A stretch of 64,000 bases of DNA from Anaeromyxobacter oryzae (GTDB taxonomy: Bacteria; Myxococcota; Myxococcia; Myxococcales; Anaeromyxobacteraceae). Below are positions 19,003-26,973 of the stretch, piece after piece. The first letter of the stretch is position 1, and each line of letters opens with the position of its first letter. A program made the position numbers and the translations under genes. Location of the stretch: contig NZ_AP025591.1 of the NCBI RefSeq assembly GCF_023169945.1, forward strand, positions 372,001 to 436,000. Direction: 5' to 3'. The notes beneath the pieces were generated by a model. That model did no database searches. It was not told where the DNA came from and saw only the letters and a program-made list of their open reading frames with translations.

Positions 19003-20007
19003 ATGCCCGACCCGACCCCCGCAGCGCCTCGCGTGCTCGTCCGCGCGACCGAGCGCGGTCCCGACTTCGCGAGCGGCCATCCCTACAACCCCCGCTCGGA
19101 GATCCACGGCTGGATCGTGTCCCGGATGGCCGGCCTCCGGCGCATCGCCGTCAACCTCGCATGGCTCCCCCCCGGGAAGGAGTCCGCGGTCTTCCACGTC
19201 CACCACCGCGAGGAGGAGTGGCTGTTCGTCCTCGAGGGGCGCGGGGTGGTCGAGGTGGACGACGCCGAGCACGAGCTCGGCCCCGGCGACTTCGTCGGCT
19301 TTCCGCCGGGAGTCGGGCATCACCTCCGCAACACGTCGGGCGAGCGGCTGCTGTTCCTCGTCGGCGGCGAGGTCATCCCCGACGTCGAGGTGGCGGACTT
19401 CCCGCGCCTGGGGCGCCGCATGGTCCGGATCGGCCGGCGCGTGGCGGTGTACCCGCTCGCGGCGGAGATCCCGTTCCTGCCCGCCGGCGCCGAGCTGCCG
19501 GCGGAGCTGGTCGGGGCCGCGCCGGCGGGCCGGCCGCCCCGGCCCGTCGTGCGGGCCGCGGAGCGTGGGGAGCCTCGCGTCTACAGCCACCCGGAGAACC
19601 CGCGGTCGGAGATCCACCTCACGCCGCTCTCCCGCCCGGCGGGGCTGAGGCGCGTGGCGGTCGTCCTCGCCCGCGTCCCGCCCGGGAAGGATTCGTTCAC
19701 GTACCACGTGCACCAGCACGACGAGGAGTGGATGTACGTCCTGTCCGGGCGCGGCGTCGCGGAGATCGGCGACGCGGAGGTGGAGCTCGGTCCCGGCGAC
19801 TTCCTCGGCTTCCCCGCGGGCGGCCCGGCGCACAACGTCCGCGCGGGCGCGGGGGAGGACCTCGTCTACGTCCAGGGTGGAGACGCGTGGTCGCGCGAGA
19901 CGATCGAGATCGTGGACTTCCCCCGCTCGCGTCGCCGCAAGACGTTCGTCGGCACCCGCAGCGCGGCGACGTTCCCGCTCGACCCTGCGGTGAAGGAGGA
20001 TCCGTAG
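19003..20007 (+). CDS. Tandem double-cupin protein
   Basis: The protein has 334 residues made of two similar halves (about 8-165 and 180-334). Each half has the first cupin motif (FHVHHREEEWLFVLEGRG and YHVHQHDEEWMYVLSGRG) and the second (GPGDFVGFPPG.GHH and GPGDFLGFPAG.AHN). Each also shares NPRSEIH near the start and DFPR near the end. Single cupins of this type bind a metal through His/Glu and dimerise, so the doublet probably reproduces a dimer in one chain. The second half keeps His-x-His and Glu but has Asn in the late His position, so the two sites may differ. AAGGGGA precedes the ATG. No substrate can be assigned. Confidence 0.88.
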   Translation: MPDPTPAAPRVLVRATERGPDFASGHPYNPRSEIHGWIVSRMAGLRRIAVNLAWLPPGKESAVFHVHHREEEWLFVLEGRGVVEVDDAEHELGPGDFVGFPPGVGHHLRNTSGERLLFLVGGEVIPDVEVADFPRLGRRMVRIGRRVAVYPLAAEIPFLPAGAELPAELVGAAPAGRPPRPVVRAAERGEPRVYSHPENPRSEIHLTPLSRPAGLRRVAVVLARVPPGKDSFTYHVHQHDEEWMYVLSGRGVAEIGDAEVELGPGDFLGFPAGGPAHNVRAGAGEDLVYVQGGDAWSRETIEIVDFPRSRRRKTFVGTRSAATFPLDPAVKEDP

Positions 20008-20014
20008 CGCCGCG

Positions 20015-20446
20015 CTACTCGCCGACGAGACGCGCGAGCTCGCGCTCGAGCAGGTCGGGCCTGAACGGCTTCGCGAACGTCCGGTCGGCGTCGACCGGCG
20101 CCTCGTCCTCGAGGTACGCGCTCGCGACGATCACCCGCCGGTGCGCATGCTTCGGCTCGTTCCGGAGCCACTCGAGGAACGCGCGGCCATCCATCCGGGG
20201 CATCGTGAGGTCGAGGAGGATCACGTCGGGCTCGAGCCCCGCCTCGAGCAGCTCGACGGCGTCTCGCCCGTCCGGCGCCTCGACGACCTGGTATCCCCTC
20301 GTCTCCAGCCACCGCGCGATGAGCGCACGCAGCTCATGCTCGTCCTCGACCACGAGCACGCGCGCGCGGAAGTCCCCGCGTGGCTCGTCCTCGACGCCCT
20401 CTCGGTCCGTCGCGGACGCGTCCGGGTGCCCTTCCTCGATGACCAT
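20015..20446 (-). CDS. Single-domain response regulator (receiver only)
   Basis: This 143-residue CheY-like receiver has an acidic pocket in VVEDE, phospho-acceptor Asp79 (VILLDLTMP), Ser in VIVASAYLE and Lys in FAKPF. The first 25 residues are a charged, disordered-looking extension. No output domain is present. GGGAGGGAACC precedes the ATG. The stop lies only 7 bp from the stop of the converging cupin gene, and both stop codons fall in a small shared hairpin (20004-20018). Its kinase is not identified; the orphan hybrid kinase at 22.4-24.3 kb is the closest candidate, without direct support. Confidence 0.92.
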   Translation of the reverse strand: MVIEEGHPDASATDREGVEDEPRGDFRARVLVVEDEHELRALIARWLETRGYQVVEAPDGRDAVELLEAGLEPDVILLDLTMPRMDGRAFLEWLRNEPKHAHRRVIVASAYLEDEAPVDADRTFAKPFRPDLLERELARLVGE

Positions 20447-20579
20447 GGTTCCCTCCCGCCTGGCACCGTGGAGACGCGGTGCACGCGCCGCAAGGGCACC
20501 GGGCGAGCGGCCACAGGGAAGCCACGACGGCCGCCAGGTGGAAGTGCCGGGCGGGCGCGTGCCCGTTCCGGGACGAGCC

Positions 20580-21602
20580 TCAGCGCGCGGCGGGCGCACC
20601 GGCCCCCGGCGCGGCCGTGCGGCCCCTCCCGGCGGCGCCGCCCGGACAGCCCGGGTCCTCGACGGTCGAGCAGGCGCGGATCAGCGCCTCGCGGGTCGAC
20701 GCCCGGTCGGCCCGCACCGCGAGCGAGGCCGCCGCGAGCGTGATCGCCTCGGCGGCGTCCCCGCCCCGCTCCACGAGGAGCGCCGCGAGGAGGCCCTGCG
20801 TGTCGGCGCGCAGCCCCTGCTGCTCGGGGCGGTACGCGCCGAGGGCGCGACGGAACGCGGCCTCCGCCGATTCGACCTCCCCGAGCCTCCACGCGGACTT
20901 CCCGAGCTCCGCCCAGCAGTGCGCACACGCCGGCGCGACCTCGAGCACTGCGCGGAGCTCCGCACCTGCCGCGCGATCGTCGCCGGCGAGGCGCGCGGCC
21001 GTCCCGCGTGCGCACCGGTCCACCACGTCGCGTGGCGCGTCCGGGTCCGGCGGCACGCGGAGGACGTCCTCCCAGACGCGAAGCTCGGCATCGAGCGGAT
21101 CGACCGCGGCGAGCGCCACGTAGGCGCGCCTCGCGCCATCTTCGTCGCCGAGGGCGAGGCGCACCGCGACGAGCGCCGCCCTTGCCTCGGCGCTCGTTGG
21201 CGCGAGCGCGACCGCGCGCTCGTAGGAGCGGGCCGCGTCCTCGAGCCTGCGATCCCGTGCGAGCACGCGCCCTTCGACGAGGCGGGCCTCGTACGTCTCT
21301 CCGCGCTCGAGCGAGCTCCGGGCGATGGCGCGCGCCTCCGCGTAGCGCCCCTGCCGGTACACCGCGACGGCGCGCAGCGCGGTGGGACGTGCTCCCGCGT
21401 CCTCGAGCTCCGCCGCAGCGAGCAGCGCCTCCGCACGCGGCCACTCCGAGCGCCGGAGCGCTTCCTCCGCCTCGGCCATCACTCCGCCGGGCCGGACGCC
21501 CGCGCGAGCGGAGCGCGCCGGCTCCGGGCCGAGGCTCGCCGACGTCGCGCATGCGCCGGCGACGAGCGAGAGCGGGACGAGCCCGAGGACGATGAGGCGC
21601 AC
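20580..21602 (-). CDS. TPR-repeat lipoprotein
   Basis: The protein has 340 residues. An N-terminal signal ends LVAGAC, a plausible lipobox. Tetratricopeptide-like helical repeats follow from about residue 40 to 300 (ALRRSEWPRAEALLAAAELE, ARSYERAVALAPTSAEARAAL, ELGKSAWRLGEVESAEAAFRRALG). TPR lipoproteins act as protein-interaction scaffolds in the cell envelope, for example in secretion, pilus or gliding machines. No such machinery is adjacent, so the partner is unknown. The C-terminal 40 residues are Gly/Ala/Pro-rich. The receiver gene lies 133 bp downstream on the same strand. Confidence 0.82.
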   Translation of the reverse strand: MRLIVLGLVPLSLVAGACATSASLGPEPARSARAGVRPGGVMAEAEEALRRSEWPRAEALLAAAELEDAGARPTALRAVAVYRQGRYAEARAIARSSLERGETYEARLVEGRVLARDRRLEDAARSYERAVALAPTSAEARAALVAVRLALGDEDGARRAYVALAAVDPLDAELRVWEDVLRVPPDPDAPRDVVDRCARGTAARLAGDDRAAGAELRAVLEVAPACAHCWAELGKSAWRLGEVESAEAAFRRALGAYRPEQQGLRADTQGLLAALLVERGGDAAEAITLAAASLAVRADRASTREALIRACSTVEDPGCPGGAAGRGRTAAPGAGAPAAR

Positions 21603-21730
21603 GGCGGATGCCCCGGTCCAGGATGCGACGGCCTCGATGCTAGCCGCGGTCCCGCAGGAGGGCTCCAGGGCTCGGTGTCGCGCCCCTCAAGGCCGACCAG
21701 GCCGCGTGCCGGGTACGTCCCGTGACGTCC

Positions 21731-22153
21731 TCACCGCGATGCACGGCGCGCCGTGAGGGCCTGCGCGCGCGACGCCGGGGCCGCAGCGCTCGCGAGCGCC
21801 GTGCTCGGGGTCGCGGCAGCATGGGGGTACTCGGTGTCGTCGTGCCCGGACGCCAGCGCGGGCACGCCCGCCGGCAGGACCGTCGCCGTGACCGTCGCGT
21901 GGCGCAGCCCCGCGTACGAGGTATCGTCCGCGCGGCCGGATGGCGCCTCGCCCGCGGGCCCGGACTCCGTCGCGAGCGTCGTGTGGGTCGTATCGCCGTA
22001 TGACGCGTCGTCGTGGGAGCCGGCGTACGGCGGCTGGTCGTCGGCCGCTGCGACCGGCGCCGCGCCGAGCAGGGCGAGGAGCGCCCCGGACGCCGCGAGC
22101 CGTGGCGCGAGCTGGTGGAAGAGCGGATCGGTCCTCTGCCTCGAGATCGTCAT
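21731..22153 (-). CDS. Small exported protein with DDxxY repeats, unknown function
   Basis: The protein has 140 residues. The ATG at 22153 has GGAGGACGACC upstream. Residues about 1-47 form a signal peptide (LLALLGAAPVAAA). The mature part is low in hydrophobicity and has four spaced repeats of Asp-Asp-x-x-Tyr (DDQPPY, DDASY, DDTSY, DDTEY), three of them followed by a His/Thr-rich patch (THTTLA, RHATVTA). I do not recognise a family. Acidic Asp pairs and histidines could bind metal, but this is only a guess from composition. It stands alone between the TPR lipoprotein and the split hybrid kinase on the same strand. Confidence 0.65.
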   Translation of the reverse strand: MTISRQRTDPLFHQLAPRLAASGALLALLGAAPVAAADDQPPYAGSHDDASYGDTTHTTLATESGPAGEAPSGRADDTSYAGLRHATVTATVLPAGVPALASGHDDTEYPHAAATPSTALASAAAPASRAQALTARRASR

Positions 22154-22382
22154 GGTCGTCCTCCGGTGAGCCCGGCGCGCCACGGTCGCGCCGCAGTCCC
22201 TACCTGATCGACCGCTGACGCGCGCGGATCTGACGCCCGCGCCGGAGGACGCCGCACCCGGGACGCATGCCCCCGCCCGGCTCGCGATCGCGGGCGATCG
22301 GCTGCCCGCCGCAGTGGCGGCGCGCCGGGTGGACGCCGTCGTGGCGAACGGCGCGCCGGGGACCTCTGCCCCTGACGGCGCG

Positions 22383-22811
22383 TCACGCGTCGCGCGCGAG
22401 CGCAGCGACCAGCTCCGCGACGGACACCGGCTTCGCGAGGTGCGCGTCGAACCCGGCCTCTCGCGCGCGGCGCCGGTCCTCGGGCTGCGCGTACCCGCTG
22501 AGCGCGACGAGCCGGATCGACCGGAGCGCGACGTCGGCGCGGAGCCGTCGCGCCACCTCGCAGCCGTCCAGGTCGGGGAGGCCGAGGTCGCAGAGGATCA
22601 CGTCCGGCCGGAGCTCGCGCGCCCGCGCGAGCCCCGATCGGCCGTCCGTGGCGACGTGCACGCGGTGGCCCTCGAGCTCGAGGACCTCGGCGATGGTCTG
22701 CGCCGCGTCGACGTTGTCCTCGACGACGAGCACGTTCACGGCGTGGAAGGCCGGCGGCGTGGGCCGCTCCGCAACCTGCTGCGGGGGCGCCGCCAGCGGC
22801 AGCGCGATCAA
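22383..22811 (-). pseudogene. Receiver-domain part of a frameshifted hybrid histidine kinase
   Basis: This frame encodes a complete receiver (about residues 26-143) with pocket residues in VVEDN, phospho-acceptor Asp75 (VILCDLGLPD) and LAKPVS near the end. It opens with LIALPLAAPPQQ, which is how the C-terminal strand of a HATPase domain normally runs into a linker. The only start codon at its head is a TTG (22811) without a ribosome-binding site. It is best read as the natural continuation of the kinase at 22813-24273 after a one-base shift. It may have no independent expression, or it may be made by frameshifting. Confidence 0.75.
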
Positions 22812-22812
22812 C

Positions 22813-24273
22813 GAACTCGGCGCCGCGGTCCGCGCCCGCGCTCGAGGCCCGCACCGTCCCGCCGTGCAGCTCGACGAGCCCCTTCACGAGCGCGAGCCCG
22901 AGCCCGAGCCCGCCCTGGGTCCGCGCCAGGCCGAGGTCCGCCTGCACGAACGGCTCGAAGACCCGCGGCAGGAGGTCCGGCGCGATCCCCATCCCGTCGT
23001 CGCGGACGCGGATCTCCGCCCACCCCGCCGAGGCCGAGACGGTGACCGCGACGGTGCCGCCCTCGCGACTGAACTTCGCGGCGTTCTGGAGGAGGTTCCC
23101 GACGACCTGAGCGACGCGGGTCGGGTCGGCCTCGATCCACGCGGGGCCCGTGCTCGCCACCGCGAGCGCGATCCCGCGGCCATCGAACAGGGTGCGGTGG
23201 TCGTCGCACGTGCGCTGCACCACCTCGCGCAGATCGAGCGGGGCCGGCTGGAGCTCGATCTTGCCGCGGGAGATGCGGGTCACGTCGAGGAGGTCGTCGA
23301 CGAGCCGGGTGAGGTGCTCCGTCTGCCGCTCGATCACCTGCTTCGCCCGGGCCGCCTGAGCGCTGCCGGGGGGCGCGCGGTCGAGGAGGTACAGGCCGTT
23401 GCGGATGGGCGCGAGGGGGTTCCGCAGCTCGTGCGAGAGGACGCCGAGGAACTCGCTCTTGCGCCGGTCCGCCTCCCGGAGCGCGGCCTCGGCGCGCACC
23501 TGGTCGTCCTCGTCGGTGTTCGTCCCGAACCACCGCGTGATGCGGCCCTCGGCGTCCCGCAGCGCCACCGCGCGCGTGCGGAACCACCGGTACGCGCCGT
23601 CGTGCCGCGCGAGCCGGAGCTGCACGTCGAGCGGCGCGCCGGAGCGCACCGCCCGCTTCCAGGCCTCCAGCGCGGCCGCGGCGTCGTCCGCGTGGACGCG
23701 CGTGAGCCACCCTTCGGCCAGCAGCTCCTCCACCGCCCTCCCCGTGTACTCCGCCCACTGCCGGCTCAGGAACTCGCAGCGGCCGGCCGGGTTGCTCGTC
23801 CAGACGAGCTGGGGGATCGCGTCGAGCACGTCGTGGACTCGGCGCTCCGCGTCGCGCAGCGCCTCCTCCGCGCGCTTGCGGTCCGTGACGTCACGGACGA
23901 CCGCGAGCAGGCGGTCGCGCCCGTCGATGACCGCGCGCGTGAGGTTCACCTCGACCCAGAACAGCCGGCCGGTGCGGTGCCGCGCCCGCCACTCGAAGAT
24001 GCGCGCGGCGCCGCTCGCCGCCGCCCGGAGGTGCGCGATCGCCTCGCCCTGCCCGTACGGCGAGCGGCCGTCGCTCAGGTCCGCGATCGTCGAGGCGATC
24101 AGCGCGGTCCGCGGCCGGCCGTACATCTCCTCGGCACGGCGATTCACGTCCAGCGTCGCGCCGGTCTCGGCGTCGTGGACGAAGATGGCGTCGTTGACCA
24201 GGTGGAACACCGGCCCGTAGTCCGGGTCCGGCGCGATGAGCCGACGCTCGGCGGCAGTCCGACGTTCCGGCAT
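22813..24273 (-). pseudogene. PAS-PAS sensor histidine kinase, frameshifted before its receiver domain
   Basis: The first 487 residues are intact. There are two PAS domains (about 18-130 and 145-262; EMYGRPRTALI, then WTSNPAGRCEFLSRQW), HisKA with phospho-acceptor His281 (VLSHELRNPLAPI) and a HATPase with NLLQNAAKFS, DDGMGI and LGLGLALV. The protein has no membrane segments, so it is a cytosolic hybrid kinase. At the last HATPase strand (GAEF) the kinase frame leaves the coding pattern and runs on as Arg/Ala-rich nonsense to 22150, while the adjacent frame continues with LIALPL and a receiver. Deleting the single G at 22812 would restore F-LIA-LPL, the usual spacing, and give a hybrid kinase of about 630 residues. 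A sequencing error is possible. Confidence 0.82.
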
Positions 24274-24456
24274 GGTTTGCGTACCCGCGCCGATCGCCTC
24301 CACCGTGCCTGCGGACCCCCGGCGCGGCCGCACCGTATCACCTCGCGAGTCCCCGGGCGGGCGGACGAGCGACCGGGCAGAGATCGATCTGTCCGTTCGG
24401 GTGCGCGGCTCTGCCGCGGCCCGGCGTGCGTTCCGGCGCGCAGAGGCTGCGCTGCG

Positions 24457-25815
24457 CTACGCGACGATCCGCTCGGTGTCGCTCTCGTTCGGCGGCCACC
24501 CGTCGAGGTCCGGTGGCGCGACGCCCACGACCGCACGGAACCGCTCCTCCTCCGGCGTCTCGAGGATGAGGCGCGTGCCGCGCTTGAACGTGAGGTAGTG
24601 CCAGAGCCACTGGAACATCACGGCGGCGCGGTTCCGGAAGTCCACCAGGAACCAGATGTGAATGAACAGCCAGGCGAACCAGGCGAGGATCCCGGTCATC
24701 CGGATCCGCCAGAAGCCGGCCACCGCACGCCCGCGGCCGACGGTCGCCATGACGCCCTTGTCGAAGTAGACGAACGGCGTCCGCGGGCGACCGCGGAGGG
24801 TCGCGACGAGGTTGCGCGCCGCGTGCTTCCCCTGCTGGATCGCCGCCGGCGCGACGCCCGGGATCGGCTCGCCGCTCCTCTTCCGCGCGGCCGCGAGATC
24901 GCCGACCACGTAGATCTCCTCGTGGCCGGGCACGGTGAGGTCGGGGTTCACGAGCACGCGGCCGGCGGCGTCGAGCGGCACGCCGAGGGTCCTCGCGAGC
25001 GGCGCGCCCGCGACGCCCGCGGCCCAGAGGACGGTCCTCGCCGCCACCCGCTCCTCGCCGATCTGCACGCCCCGCGGATCGACGCCGGTGACGCGCTTCC
25101 CGGTCCAGACGTGCACGCCGAGCCGCTCGAGATCGCGCTGCGCCGCCGCCGAGAGCGAGGGCGGGAGCGCCGGCAGGACGCGGTCGTTGCCCTCGACGAG
25201 GATGACGCGCGCCCGCTCGGTCGCGACCGTCCGGAAGTCGCGCGGGATGGTGTAGCGCGCGATCTCCGCGAGGGCGCCCGCGAGCTCGACCCCCGTCGGT
25301 CCGCCGCCGATCACGACGAACGTGAGGAGCGCCTCGCGGCGCTGCCTGTCCGGATCGGCCTCGGCCCGCTCGAACGCGGTCAGGACCCGGCGGCGGATCT
25401 CCTCCGCGTCCTCGAGCGTCTTGAGGCCCGGCGCGAACCGGCTCCACTCGTCGTGGCCGAAGTAGGAGTGCGTCGCGCCGGCGGCGAGGACGAGGTAGTC
25501 GTAGTCGAGCGCGAGGCCGTCCGCGAGCCGGAGCCGGCGGGCGTCGGGCTCCACGGCGGCGCCCTCGGCGAGCAGCACGCGGGCGTTCCGCTGCCGCGAG
25601 AGGACGTGGCGGATCGGCTCCGCGATGTCGCCGGGGTTCAGCGCCGCCGTCGCGACCTGGTACAGCAGCGGCTGGAAGAGGTGGTGGTTCCGCCGGTCGA
25701 CGAGCGTGATCCGCACCGGCGCCCGCGCCAGCCCGCGGGCGGCGTAGAGCCCGGCGAACCCGCCGCCGACGACCACCACGTGCGCGGGCACGCCCCTGTC
25801 CTGTCGCGCTTCCAC
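24457..25815 (-). CDS. Type II NADH dehydrogenase (NDH-2)-like FAD oxidoreductase
   Basis: This is a 452-residue two-dinucleotide-binding-domain flavoprotein. The FAD site VVVVGGGFAGLYAARGL is near the N terminus. The quinone-side block FQPLLYQVATAALNP, the NADH site VVIGGGPTGVELAG and the second FAD motif IYVVGDLA follow. The C terminus has hydrophobic segments (GILAWFAWLFIHIWFLV) typical of membrane-attached NDH-2, which passes electrons from NADH to quinone without pumping protons. The GTG at 25815 has AAGGAG four bases upstream; a GTG at 25791 is possible and would start nearer the Rossmann strand. Menaquinone is the likely acceptor given mqnD at 38 kb. Confidence 0.92.
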   Translation of the reverse strand: MEARQDRGVPAHVVVVGGGFAGLYAARGLARAPVRITLVDRRNHHLFQPLLYQVATAALNPGDIAEPIRHVLSRQRNARVLLAEGAAVEPDARRLRLADGLALDYDYLVLAAGATHSYFGHDEWSRFAPGLKTLEDAEEIRRRVLTAFERAEADPDRQRREALLTFVVIGGGPTGVELAGALAEIARYTIPRDFRTVATERARVILVEGNDRVLPALPPSLSAAAQRDLERLGVHVWTGKRVTGVDPRGVQIGEERVAARTVLWAAGVAGAPLARTLGVPLDAAGRVLVNPDLTVPGHEEIYVVGDLAAARKRSGEPIPGVAPAAIQQGKHAARNLVATLRGRPRTPFVYFDKGVMATVGRGRAVAGFWRIRMTGILAWFAWLFIHIWFLVDFRNRAAVMFQWLWHYLTFKRGTRLILETPEEERFRAVVGVAPPDLDGWPPNESDTERIVA

Positions 25816-25945
25816 ACCGCTCCTTCGCCGCTGCAGCGGAAGTCCCGCGCTCGCGCCGGGGGCGCCGCAACCGGGCTCGTGTACACCACGGGGCCGGGCA
25901 ATGTCCACCGGCGCGGTCCACATTCTCGCGCCCGCGCGACCCGGT

Positions 25946-26848
25946 TCACCGGAGGAACGGCTCGAGCGCGCCGAGCAGCTCGGCGGGGACCTCCTCCGCG
26001 AGGTAGTGGCCCGCCGGGAGCGGACCGCCCTCGACCGTCGAGGCGCAGACGCGCCGCCACTCCTCGACCGGCCGGAACAGCCGGTGGACGGTGCCGCGCT
26101 CTCCCCAGAGCGCGACCACCGGGCAGCCCACGTGCCGTCCGGCGTCGCGATCGAGCCGGTCGTGCTCGAGGTCGATCGTCGCGGCGGCCCGGTAGTCCTC
26201 GCACGACGCGTGGATGGTCGCGGGGTCGCGGAAGCAGCGGAGGTACTCCGCGACGGCGGCGTCGTCGAACGGCCAGCGCCCCTGGCTCCAGCCGCGGAGC
26301 TTCGTGCGCAGGAAGAGGTCCGGGTCGGCGCCGATGAGCCGCTCCGGGAGCGGCTCCGCCTGGATGAGGAAGAACCAGTGGTAGTAGGCCGTGGCGAACG
26401 CCATCGTGGTCTGCTCGTACATCGCGAGCGTCGGCGCGATGTCCAGGACGGCGAGCCGGGTCACCGCGCCCGCCGCGTCGAGCGCGAGGCGGTGCGCGAC
26501 GCGCCCGCCCCGATCGTGGCCGACGACCGCGAAGCGCTCGAACCCGAGCGCGCGCATCAGCTCGAGCTGGTCCCGCGCCATCGCGCGCTTCGAGTAGGGC
26601 GCGTGATCCGCCGCGGACGGGGGCTTGTCGCTGTCGCCGTAGCCGCGCAGGTCCGGCAGGACGACCGTGAACCGCGCCGCGAGCGGCCCGGCAACGCGGT
26701 GCCACATCGCGTGCGTCTGCGGGTAGCCGTGGAGGAGCAGCAGCGGCGGGCCGCTCCCGCCGCGGCGGACGCGGAGCGTCACCTCGCCTACGCGGATGCG
26801 CTCGTCGGTGAAGCCGGGGAAGAGATCCCGGTCGGTGGTCGCGGCCAT
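25946..26848 (-). CDS. Haloacetate (fluoroacetate) dehalogenase-like alpha/beta hydrolase
   Basis: The protein has 300 residues. It carries the full residue set known from fluoroacetate dehalogenases. These are nucleophile Asp112 with Arg113 and Arg116 (GHDRGGR), acid Asp136 (LDIAPT), halide pocket His157-Trp158 (YYHWFFLIQ) with Tyr220 (CEDYRA), and base His281 (GHYLAEE). The spacing follows the Rhodopseudomonas RPA1163 numbering (D110, R111, R114, D134, H155, W156, Y219, H280, from memory). The reaction would be hydrolysis of haloacetate to glycolate plus halide in the cytosol. The oxyanion block LHGYPQT is at 40-46. GAGGAGG precedes the ATG. Epoxide hydrolases share the fold but lack the Arg pair and the His-Trp pair, so dehalogenase is the better call. 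Confidence 0.85.
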   Translation of the reverse strand: MAATTDRDLFPGFTDERIRVGEVTLRVRRGGSGPPLLLLHGYPQTHAMWHRVAGPLAARFTVVLPDLRGYGDSDKPPSAADHAPYSKRAMARDQLELMRALGFERFAVVGHDRGGRVAHRLALDAAGAVTRLAVLDIAPTLAMYEQTTMAFATAYYHWFFLIQAEPLPERLIGADPDLFLRTKLRGWSQGRWPFDDAAVAEYLRCFRDPATIHASCEDYRAAATIDLEHDRLDRDAGRHVGCPVVALWGERGTVHRLFRPVEEWRRVCASTVEGGPLPAGHYLAEEVPAELLGALEPFLR

Positions 26849-26916
26849 GCGGTCCTCCTCGTGTCTTCCGTCGTAGCGTCGCCGTCCCCCGAGCGCCTGC
26901 CCGAGCACGAGAGAAA

Positions 26917-26942
26917 GCCCCGGCTCCTCGCGGAGCCGGGGC
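26917..26942 (-). terminator. Rho-independent terminator for the exported Ig-like protein gene
   Basis: A perfect 11-bp stem (GCCCCGGCTCC / GGAGCCGGGGC) with a four-base loop is followed on the minus strand by TTTCTCTC. It lies 32 bp past the stop of the minus-strand gene at 26974. Confidence 0.85.
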
Positions 26943-26973
26943 CTCCCCCGTCACGGCGCGGCGGGCGGACCCG

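Noticed and set aside
24396-24407. AGATCGATCT 10-bp palindrome between ndh and the split kinase, considered as an operator.
   Set aside because: It is short, composed of common restriction-like hexamers, and lies downstream of the kinase rather than at a promoter position for ndh.
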